Shown in pieces: positions 1 through 5,356 of a DNA stretch of 5,356 bases. Position 1 is the stretch's first letter. Every line of letters begins with the position of its first letter. The position numbers and the translations under genes are program-made. The notes under the pieces were generated by a model. That model ran no database searches. It was not told the origin of the DNA and was given only the letters and a program-made list of their open reading frames with translations. The stretch is taken from positions 1 through 5,356 of the forward strand of contig JAFWYI010000208.1 of NCBI GenBank assembly GCA_017522745.1, given 5' to 3'. The DNA comes from Mailhella sp. GTDB lineage: Bacteria > Desulfobacterota > Desulfovibrionia > Desulfovibrionales > Desulfovibrionaceae.

Positions 1-1
1 G

Positions 2-1171
2 GCTGCGGTCAGTCAGTCCATGGGGGCGGGCAAGACGTGGCGTGCGCAGAATTATGTGGGGCTTGTCCTCGCCAGTTCTGTAAGTATTGCCGTCGTCGTT
101 GCCGGGCTGGTCTGGTCTTTCCGCGGGGCTACGCTGGATCTGCTCCAGACTCCGGAGCCTCTGCTCTCTGCCACGGATTACATGGTCCGCATCATGCTGA
201 TGGGCTTGCCGTTCGCCTATGTCACGCAGGTTTGCGGTACATTGTTCCGTGCGGCCCGGCAGGTGATAGCGCCGCTTCTCGTAGTGATGGCGTCCTGCCT
301 GCTCAATGTCGTGGGCGATCTCTGCTTCGGGCTGGGCTGGCTTGGATGCCCGGCTTTGGGGATGGAGGGGATAGCATGGTCGACCTTGGTCGCTAATGCC
401 GTGGCGGCCGCGCTTTCTGTGTATTTCCTGAAGCGGGGAGGGCTTATTTCGTCGCGCGTCGTTCCTTCTGTCCGCTGGCTGAAACTGGGAGCGCCGTATC
501 TCTTCAAAGTGGCGCTTCCCGCCTGCGGTAACAGTATGCTCTGGCACGCGGGATATCTGGTGATGTATGGCATCACGGCGGCTTTGCCGGATGGTGTTTC
601 CGCTCTCGCCGGGCTGACGGCGGGCAACCGCATCGAATCTCTGCTTTACATGCCCGCAACAGCGTTCATGGTCACGGCATCCATCCTTGTGGGCAACGCA
701 CTTGGCGCCGGCAACAGGGCACTTGCCAGACGTACTGGTCTTGTCCTTTTCGTTATCTCGGGCTGTTCCATGAGTGCGGTGGCGGCCTTGATGTGGCCGT
801 TCATTCCTGAACTTTCAGGATTTTTTTCGTCGGACAGCTCTGTACAGACGCAGATCGTGAACTATCTTTTCTTTAATGTTCTTGTCGTGCCGTTCACGGT
901 TTCCGGGCTTGTGCTTCACGGCGTGATGAACGGCGCAGGTGCCACGATATATTCTCTGATCGTGAATATGTCCTGTATCTGGTTCGTTCGCCTCCCCCTT
1001 GGCTGGGGGCTCGCGCATTTTGTTTTTCATGATGCCTACGGTGTTTACATGGCCATGTTCATTTCCATGGTCATCCAGACTTCTGCCATGGTATGGGTAT
1101 TTTTCCGCAAGGACTGGGCCCGGTTCGCGCTCAATGCCCATACGCATAACAACCACAAGGAGAAGGAATGA
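2..1171 (+). CDS. MATE family efflux transporter, 5'-truncated by the window edge
   Basis: This is the C-terminal 389 residues of an inner-membrane MATE exporter (MOP superfamily), a family that expels drugs and organic cations using a Na+ or H+ gradient. The reading frame is open from base 2, and its first residues (AAVSQSMGAGK) are the conserved MATE motif that normally lies about 60 residues into the protein. The ATG at 20 is therefore internal and the true start lies upstream. Many hydrophobic segments follow, for example around 59-115, 270-320 and 370-430. The second-half motif is visible as TAFMVTASILVGNALGAGN (about 659-715). The full family length is about 450 residues, so most of the protein is here. 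The tail is hydrophilic and His/Lys/Glu-rich. Its TGA overlaps the start of the next gene (ATGA), so the two are probably co-translated. The substrate cannot be told from sequence, and a lipid or metabolite substrate is possible. Confidence 0.93.
   Translation, partial: AAVSQSMGAGKTWRAQNYVGLVLASSVSIAVVVAGLVWSFRGATLDLLQTPEPLLSATDYMVRIMLMGLPFAYVTQVCGTLFRAARQVIAPLLVVMASCLLNVVGDLCFGLGWLGCPALGMEGIAWSTLVANAVAAALSVYFLKRGGLISSRVVPSVRWLKLGAPYLFKVALPACGNSMLWHAGYLVMYGITAALPDGVSALAGLTAGNRIESLLYMPATAFMVTASILVGNALGAGNRALARRTGLVLFVISGCSMSAVAALMWPFIPELSGFFSSDSSVQTQIVNYLFFNVLVVPFTVSGLVLHGVMNGAGATIYSLIVNMSCIWFVRLPLGWGLAHFVFHDAYGVYMAMFISMVIQTSAMVWVFFRKDWARFALNAHTHNNHKEKE
1157..1162 (+). promoter_or_regulatory. 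Shine-Dalgarno site for the DUF2156 gene
   Basis: AAGGAG lies 5 nt before the ATG at 1168, inside the last codons of the MATE gene. It fixes the start of the downstream gene at the ATGA overlap and supports translational coupling. Confidence 0.8.
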
Positions 1172-2070
1172 GCCTTCCAAACGGATATGTTCCCGTTACG
1201 GTCGATCTCTATGAGGATTATCGCCGCTATGCAGAACGTACTCCCCGGCTTACGGCGGATCTGACGTTCACCAATCTGTGGGGCTGGGCGGAGTATTACG
1301 GTCTCGGGCTTTCTTTCCGCGAAGATCTCTGCTGGATATGCCAGACCAAGCCGGATCTGCGCTTCTGGGCTCCTGTAGGCGATTGGAACGAGGCGGACTG
1401 GATGGCTCATCCCGAGATCAGAAAAGGGGTGACGCTCCTTCGTGCCCCTCACGAGCTGGCGGATATCCTTTCTGCCCGGCTGGAGTCTCGCGTGACCATG
1501 GTCGACGACCGCGATCAGTGGGAATATCTTTACGATCGCGATGAACTTGCCACGCTTCCCGGGGCAAAGTTCCATAAGAAAAAAACACATGTGAACGGCT
1601 ATCATCGCCGCTATGGCGAGGATTACCGCCGCCTCGACGACGTTTCGAACCATGACGGCGTCGAGCATGTTCTGGAGCTTCAGGAAAAATGGTGCCAGTG
1701 GCGTGACTGTGAGAACAGTCCCTCGCTCATGGCAGAGAACAACGCTATTTTCCGTGTCATCGGCAACTGGGACAGATTACCGGGCCTGACTGGCGGTGCG
1801 TTGTACGTCGATGATGAGATCGGCGCATTTGCCGTGGGTGAGCGGGTAGGTGATATGATGGTCGTCCATTTCGAAAAAGTACAGGCCGAACTCAAGGGCG
1901 TGTATCAGGCCATCAACCATTCTTTCGTGAATCACTCCGCGCAGGGCGTCACGCTCATCAATCGTGAACAGGATATGGGGGAACTTGGACTGCGCCAGGC
2001 CAAGGAAACCTATAATCCGGTAGGTTTTCTCAAGAAATGCCGACTTGTCATAGAAGGCGATGAGGTTTAG
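1168..2070 (+). CDS. DUF2156 (LPG_synthase_C-like) protein, putative aminoacyl-transferase fold
   Basis: A soluble 300-residue protein with no signal peptide or membrane segment. It belongs to the DUF2156 family, which is the fold of the C-terminal domain of MprF (phosphatidylglycerol lysyltransferase): two GNAT-like halves that in characterised relatives move an amino acid from aminoacyl-tRNA to a lipid. The activity of stand-alone members such as this one is not established. Family-typical blocks visible are FTNLWGW (34-40), a basic stretch DELATLPGAKFHKKKTHVNG (125-144), HFEK (234-237), KGVYQAIN (243-250), NREQDMGELGLRQAKE (265-280) and YNPVGFLKK (282-290). The start is set by the AAGGAG site and the ATGA overlap with the MATE gene. 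Codon use is less biased than in the synthetase genes downstream: by hand count 6 of 12 lysines are AAA. Family assignment is from recognised motifs; substrate and donor are unknown. Confidence 0.9.
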   Translation: MSLPNGYVPVTVDLYEDYRRYAERTPRLTADLTFTNLWGWAEYYGLGLSFREDLCWICQTKPDLRFWAPVGDWNEADWMAHPEIRKGVTLLRAPHELADILSARLESRVTMVDDRDQWEYLYDRDELATLPGAKFHKKKTHVNGYHRRYGEDYRRLDDVSNHDGVEHVLELQEKWCQWRDCENSPSLMAENNAIFRVIGNWDRLPGLTGGALYVDDEIGAFAVGERVGDMMVVHFEKVQAELKGVYQAINHSFVNHSAQGVTLINREQDMGELGLRQAKETYNPVGFLKKCRLVIEGDEV

Positions 2071-2136
2071 TATACTTCGGCTGTCTGTGAGGATGGCCAG
2101 ATACAGAGTCACACATTCACATAACCTTCACCACTC

Positions 2137-2141
2137 AGGTG
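2137..2141 (+). promoter_or_regulatory. Shine-Dalgarno site deciding the gltX start
   Basis: AGGTG lies 6 nt before the ATG at 2148. The alternative in-frame GTG start at 2139 falls within this site and has no comparable site of its own, so the ATG is preferred. Confidence 0.65.
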
Positions 2142-2147
2142 TTTGAC

Positions 2148-3533
2148 ATGAAAAAGATAGTTACGAGATTTGCCCCCAGCCCCACCGGGCATCTGCATAT
2201 CGGCGGCGGCCGCACCGCTATTTTCTGCTGGCTTCTTGCTCGTCATTTCGGCGGTGAATTCCGTCTTCGCATCGAAGATACGGACGCGACCCGCTCTCGT
2301 CAGGAATATACGGACTCCATCCTCGCTTCCATGAAGTGGCTCGGCCTTGATTGGGATGGTGATCTCACCTATCAGAGCAAGCGCCTCGACATCTATAATG
2401 CCTATATCGACCGCTTTCTCGAAACTGGTCACGCCTACTGGTGCGACTGTTCTCCTGAAGAAGTGGAAGCCATGCGTGAAGAAGCCCGCGCCAAGGGCGA
2501 AAAGCCCCGCTACAACGGCAAGTGCCGTGAACGCGGACTTACTGCCGGCCCTGGTCGTGTGGTGCGTCTGCGCGTGCCCGATGAAGGCCGCATCGTGTTC
2601 GATGATATGGTGAAGGGCCCCATCGCAGTTGATGTTTCCGAACTCGACGACATGATCCTGCGCCGTACCGACGGTATGCCCACCTACAACATGGCCGTGG
2701 TGGTGGATGACCACGAAATGGGCGTGACCCATGTCGTTCGTGGCGATGACCACGTTTCCAACACCCCCAAGCAGATCCTTCTCTATCAGGCTCTCGGCTT
2801 TGAAGTGCCTACTTTCGGTCACGTGCCCATGATCTGCGGTCCCGACCATCAGAAGCTCTCCAAGCGTCACGGCGCCCGTGCCGTCATCGAATACGAACAG
2901 GATGGTCTGCTGCCTCAGGCTCTGGTGAACTACCTTGTGCGCCTTGGCTGGTCCCATGGCGATCAGGAGATCTTCTCTCTCAAGGAACTCGTGGAGTTCT
3001 TCGACGGCAACAACCTCAATACCTCGCCTGCCGCGTTCGACCCTGAGAAGCTCAAGTGGCTCAACGCTTATTATCTTCGCAATACCCCCCACGATGAACT
3101 CGCCGCTCTGGTGGCTCCCTTCCTTGCCAAGCTGGGTTACGAAGTTCCCGTGGAGAAGATCCAGAGCCTCCTGCCCATGTACTTCGAGCGCGCTGCCGAC
3201 CTCAATGCTCTTGCTCAGGCCCTGACCATCTACTTTAAGCCTGCGGAAGAGATCGTCATCGAAGACAAGGCCATGAAGGCTCTCAACGAAGACGGCAAGC
3301 ATCAGCTCACTGTTCTGCATGGCCTCATCGCGGAGCTTCCTGAATTCACGGCTGAAGCTCTCGATGTTCTCCTGCACGACTACGTGGCCAAGGGCGGCCT
3401 CAAGTTCAAGCAGGTCGGCCCGCCTCTGCGTTCTGCGCTCACCGGCCTTGCCGGCGGTCCCTCCGTCCATGATGTGATGGCTGCTCTGGGCCGCGAAGAG
3501 AGCCTCAAGCGCATCGAACGCGCCGCCCGCTGA
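2148..3533 (+). CDS. gltX: Glutamyl-tRNA synthetase (GluRS)
   Basis: A cytoplasmic class I aminoacyl-tRNA synthetase that charges tRNA-Glu with glutamate using ATP. The protein has 461 residues from the ATG, within the usual bacterial range. The N-terminal Rossmann fold carries PSPTGHLHIGG (10-20), with HIGG (17-20) as the HIGH signature. A zinc site is intact, with C99, C101, Y122 and C126 matching the CxC...YxxxC arrangement of E. coli GluRS. RGDDHVSNTPKQ (from R198) is the conserved active-site stretch. KLSKR (236-240) is the KMSKS loop. The C-terminal helical anticodon-binding domain ends in the typical ALTGLAGGPSVHDVMAALG segment. Codon use is strongly biased: by hand count 23 of 24 lysines are AAG and the only AAA is codon 2, as expected for a highly expressed gene. 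Whether it discriminates against tRNA-Gln cannot be told here. A 77-nt gap separates it from the DUF2156 gene, and I could not find a convincing promoter in it. Confidence 0.98.
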   Translation: MKKIVTRFAPSPTGHLHIGGGRTAIFCWLLARHFGGEFRLRIEDTDATRSRQEYTDSILASMKWLGLDWDGDLTYQSKRLDIYNAYIDRFLETGHAYWCDCSPEEVEAMREEARAKGEKPRYNGKCRERGLTAGPGRVVRLRVPDEGRIVFDDMVKGPIAVDVSELDDMILRRTDGMPTYNMAVVVDDHEMGVTHVVRGDDHVSNTPKQILLYQALGFEVPTFGHVPMICGPDHQKLSKRHGARAVIEYEQDGLLPQALVNYLVRLGWSHGDQEIFSLKELVEFFDGNNLNTSPAAFDPEKLKWLNAYYLRNTPHDELAALVAPFLAKLGYEVPVEKIQSLLPMYFERAADLNALAQALTIYFKPAEEIVIEDKAMKALNEDGKHQLTVLHGLIAELPEFTAEALDVLLHDYVAKGGLKFKQVGPPLRSALTGLAGGPSVHDVMAALGREESLKRIERAAR

Positions 3534-3556
3534 GGCACGGCGTAACAGATTATGGA

Positions 3557-3590
3557 ATCCGCCCCTGCCCAGCTCTGGACAAGGGCGGAT
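3557..3590 (+). terminator. Inverted repeat between gltX and cysS, possible terminator or attenuator
   Basis: ATCCGCCC (3557-3564) and GGGCGGAT (3583-3590) form a perfect GC-rich 8-bp stem enclosing 18 nt. The enclosed bases contain CCAG and CTGG, which could add a small inner pairing. It starts 23 nt after the gltX stop. No run of T follows (the next bases are ACCGACTTAATTAACG), so it is not a canonical intrinsic terminator. It may protect the gltX message end, weaken read-through into cysS, or have no function. Confidence 0.4.
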
Positions 3591-3626
3591 ACCGACTTAA
3601 TTAACGCTGGTAACTTACGCATTTTT

Positions 3627-3631
3627 GGGAG
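3627..3631 (+). promoter_or_regulatory. Shine-Dalgarno site deciding the cysS start
   Basis: GGGAG lies 5 nt before the ATG at 3637. The reading frame could be extended four codons to a TTG at 3625, but that start would overlap this site, so the ATG is preferred. Confidence 0.75.
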
Positions 3632-3636
3632 CCACC

Positions 3637-5094
3637 ATGCAGCTGTATAATTCCATGACCCGCCGCAAGGAACAGTTCGAACCTCGCCACCCCGGCAAGG
3701 TCGGCATGTATGCCTGCGGCATCACGGCGTATGACCTCAGCCATATCGGACATGCTCGTTCCGCTGTGGTGTTCGATGTCCTTACCCGCTATCTTCGCCA
3801 CATCGGCTTCGATGTGACCTTCGTTCGCAACTTCACCGACGTGGACGACAAGATCATCAACCGAGCCAATAAGGAAGGCAAGACCAGCACCGAGATCGCC
3901 GAGACCTACATCGCGGCATTCCATGAAGATATGGATCGCCTCAACGTGTGCCGCGCCGATATCGAACCTCGCGCCACCGAATACATCACGCAGATGCAGG
4001 AGCTTGTGGAACGCCTCATCGAGAAGGGACACGCTTATGCCGTGCCTTCCGGCGACGTGTACTTCCGAGTGCGTTCCTTCAAGGATTACGGCAAACTTTC
4101 CGGTCGTGATGTTGACGATATGCGCTCCGGCGCTCGTATCGCCATCGGCGAGGAAAAGGAAGATCCGCTGGACTTTGCCCTGTGGAAGGCCGCCAAGCCC
4201 GGCGAACCCTTCTGGGAAAGCCCCTGGGGCAATGGTCGTCCCGGCTGGCATCTCGAATGTTCGGCCATGAGCGAAAAGAACCTTGAGCTTCCCCTTGATA
4301 TCCATGGTGGCGGTCAGGACCTCATCTTCCCTCATCACGAGAACGAGATCGCTCAGAGCGAAGCCGTCACCGGTATGGAGCTTGCGCGCTACTGGGTGCA
4401 TAACGGCTTCGTGCAGATCAACTCTGAGAAGATGTCCAAGTCCTTGAACAATTTCAAGACTATTCGTGATATCCTCGAATTCCGTCAGCCTGAGACCCTG
4501 CGTTTCTTCCTGCTTGGCAAGCATTATCGCAGCCCCATCGATTTCAGCTTCGATGGCCTTGACGATGCTGAGCGTGCCCTCAAGCGTGTCTATGAATGCC
4601 TGCGCGACGTTACGGCTGCCAGCCAGCGCGCCTCCTGGAAGAACGGCGAAACTCCCGCTGCTGTGCAGGAGGAATTCGATGCACTGGAAAAGGGCTTCCG
4701 TGACGCCATGGACGACGACCTGAACACGGCCGGCGCTCTTGGTCATGTTTTCGGCATGGTCCGCCTGATGAATCGTATCCTCGAAGATAAGGCGCTCCGT
4801 AACAAGGAAGGGACTCGTCAGCTCATCGAGCGCTTCTTCGTCTGTGCCAAGGCCTGGTCGGACGTCCTGGGGGTGTTCGGTGTCGAACCTTCTGCTTTCC
4901 TTGAAGAGCTGCGCGATACCCGTGCGGTGCGTTCCGGCATCGACATGGAAAAGGTGAACGCGCTCCTTGCTGAACGTGCTGAAGCTCGTGCCGCCAAGGA
5001 TTTCGCCCGCTCTGACGCCGCCCGCGATGAACTCGCTACCATGGGCGTCGAAGTGCGCGATACTCCCAACGGAGCTGTGTGGGATATCGCCTGA
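3637..5094 (+). CDS. cysS: Cysteinyl-tRNA synthetase (CysRS)
   Basis: A cytoplasmic, usually monomeric class I synthetase that charges tRNA-Cys. The protein has 485 residues, against 461 in E. coli. The N-terminal signature YACGITAYDLSHIGHAR starts at Y25, with HIGH at 36-39. The catalytic zinc ligands are all present: C27, C208, H233 and E237, each one less than the E. coli numbers 28, 209, 234 and 238. NFTDVDDKI (from N65) and the WHLECS and PHHENEIAQSEA blocks are family hallmarks. KMSKS is at 265-269. The DALR-type helical region and the C-terminal segment (KDFARSDAARDELATMGVEVRDTPNGAVW) are typical. Lysine is almost always AAG; K153 is an AAA exception. The gene ends with tandem in-frame stops, TGA then TAG. 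It lies 103 nt after gltX on the same strand. In Bacillus gltX and cysS also cluster, with cysE between them, but no cysE is present here. Confidence 0.98.
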   Translation: MQLYNSMTRRKEQFEPRHPGKVGMYACGITAYDLSHIGHARSAVVFDVLTRYLRHIGFDVTFVRNFTDVDDKIINRANKEGKTSTEIAETYIAAFHEDMDRLNVCRADIEPRATEYITQMQELVERLIEKGHAYAVPSGDVYFRVRSFKDYGKLSGRDVDDMRSGARIAIGEEKEDPLDFALWKAAKPGEPFWESPWGNGRPGWHLECSAMSEKNLELPLDIHGGGQDLIFPHHENEIAQSEAVTGMELARYWVHNGFVQINSEKMSKSLNNFKTIRDILEFRQPETLRFFLLGKHYRSPIDFSFDGLDDAERALKRVYECLRDVTAASQRASWKNGETPAAVQEEFDALEKGFRDAMDDDLNTAGALGHVFGMVRLMNRILEDKALRNKEGTRQLIERFFVCAKAWSDVLGVFGVEPSAFLEELRDTRAVRSGIDMEKVNALLAERAEARAAKDFARSDAARDELATMGVEVRDTPNGAVWDIA

Positions 5095-5117
5095 TAGGTC
5101 GTAACTTCCGGAGTTCT

Positions 5118-5297
5118 ATGAAGCTCGCACATGTCATAGCGTCCATAGCCTGTTCACTGGGGATGATCTTTTCCCCAGTGCAGGCGGATGCTCTGCTTTT
5201 CGGGAAGTTCGGCCTTCAGGAAGAGATGAAGATGGGACGGGAATTCGAGGATCCTCCGTGTACGAATCCAATACCTATCGACTTTTCAAAGTTATGA
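5118..5297 (+). CDS. Small predicted exported protein, possibly a truncated M48-type peptidase gene
   Basis: A 59-residue reading frame 23 nt after cysS. Its ATG is preceded by GGAG (5110-5113) with a short 4-nt spacer; an in-frame GTG at 5079 would lie inside cysS and lacks a site, so the ATG is preferred. Residues 1-25 look like a Sec signal peptide: K2, a hydrophobic core (about 6-19) and a signal peptidase I site after VQA (23) or ADA (25). The remaining 34-36 residues are hydrophilic, with one Cys (48). The segment FGKFGLQEEMKMGREFE (28-44) resembles, from memory, the start of the mature part of M48 metallopeptidases, which would then continue for hundreds of residues. Here the frame changes to a proline-rich tail and stops. 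No frame downstream restores a recognisable M48 sequence before the window ends. It may be a genuine small exported protein or a gene remnant. Function is unknown. Confidence 0.55.
   Translation: MKLAHVIASIACSLGMIFSPVQADALLFGKFGLQEEMKMGREFEDPPCTNPIPIDFSKL
5155..5180 (+). other. Strong inverted repeat within the signal-peptide coding region
   Basis: CACTGGGGA (5155-5163) pairs perfectly with TCCCCAGTG (5172-5180), a 9-bp stem around an 8-nt loop. It begins 60 nt after the cysS stop and 37 nt after the ATG at 5118. No T-run follows, so it is not a standard intrinsic terminator. It may shape the end of the cysS transcript or the translation of the small gene, or be chance in GC-rich coding DNA. 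Confidence 0.45.
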
Positions 5298-5356
5298 TTG
5301 TCAAGTCCGAAACGGAAAGTAATTCTCTCGCCTGCAAGGATCTCGTCCTCAATAAC

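Noticed and set aside
994..1009. CCCCC and GGGGG pair around a 6-nt loop inside the MATE gene.
   Set aside because: It is a short stem within conserved membrane-protein coding sequence with no T-tract, and is easily a by-product of Pro and Gly codons.
1045..1668. A 207-codon minus-strand open frame over the MATE/DUF2156 junction.
   Set aside because: It lies opposite two clear genes that share a Shine-Dalgarno-supported overlap, and its product has no recognisable features.
2086..2113. TGTGA and TCACA inverted arms upstream of gltX, considered as a CRP-type operator.
   Set aside because: The spacing is 18 nt rather than the 6 nt of a CRP site, and the arms do not extend beyond 5 bp.
2071..2147. 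A gltX promoter or intrinsic terminator in the gap after the DUF2156 gene.
   Set aside because: I found no convincing -35/-10 pair and no stem followed by a T-run, so gltX may be read from upstream or from a promoter I cannot recognise.
2109..3470. A 453-codon open frame on the minus strand covering most of gltX.
   Set aside because: The plus strand encodes an unmistakable GluRS. Codon bias there avoids TTA, CTA and TCA, which keeps the antisense frame free of stops. The antisense product is His/Val-rich and matches no family I know.
3601..4746. A 381-codon open frame on the minus strand across cysS.
   Set aside because: Same explanation: it is a shadow of the strongly biased cysS coding sequence.
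5294..5356. An ATG overlapping the stop of the small gene (ATGA) with 21 open codons to the window end.
   Set aside because: There is no Shine-Dalgarno sequence before it, the peptide is unrecognised, and 21 open codons at a window edge are weak evidence. Sequence beyond 5356 would be needed.

Overview
The window is a compact stretch of a bacterial chromosome with all recognisable genes on the + strand. Base composition is fairly GC-rich and most genes have a Shine-Dalgarno sequence. The protein styles (GluRS, CysRS, stand-alone DUF2156, MATE) and gene order would suit a Desulfovibrionaceae-like anaerobe (Desulfovibrio/Bilophila/Mailhella type). That assignment is inference from general resemblance; no rRNA or other taxonomic marker is present.

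Layout: (1) Positions 2-1171 hold the 3' part of a MATE-family multidrug/organic-compound exporter that starts upstream of the window. (2) Positions 1168-2070, overlapping it by the four bases ATGA, encode a 300-residue stand-alone DUF2156 protein, related to the C-terminal aminoacyl-transferase domain of MprF and of FemABX/GNAT fold. (3) After a 77-nt gap comes gltX, glutamyl-tRNA synthetase (2148-3533). (4) A 103-nt gap holding an 8-bp inverted repeat separates it from cysS, cysteinyl-tRNA synthetase (3637-5094). (5) Positions 5118-5297 hold a 59-codon reading frame with a good signal peptide, which may be the broken or truncated 5' end of a larger exported-protein gene. (6) The last 59 nt contain no gene I can identify.

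The two synthetases are complete, with every zinc ligand and ATP-binding signature in place, and they show strong codon bias typical of highly expressed genes. The MATE and DUF2156 pair is translationally coupled and uses much less biased codons, so it is probably a separate functional unit that happens to sit upstream. The most interesting hypothesis is that the membrane transporter plus soluble DUF2156 domain resembles a split version of MprF, which joins a lipid flippase to an aminoacyl-tRNA-dependent transferase. It is speculative. I see no CRISPR array, mobile element, tRNA or rRNA.
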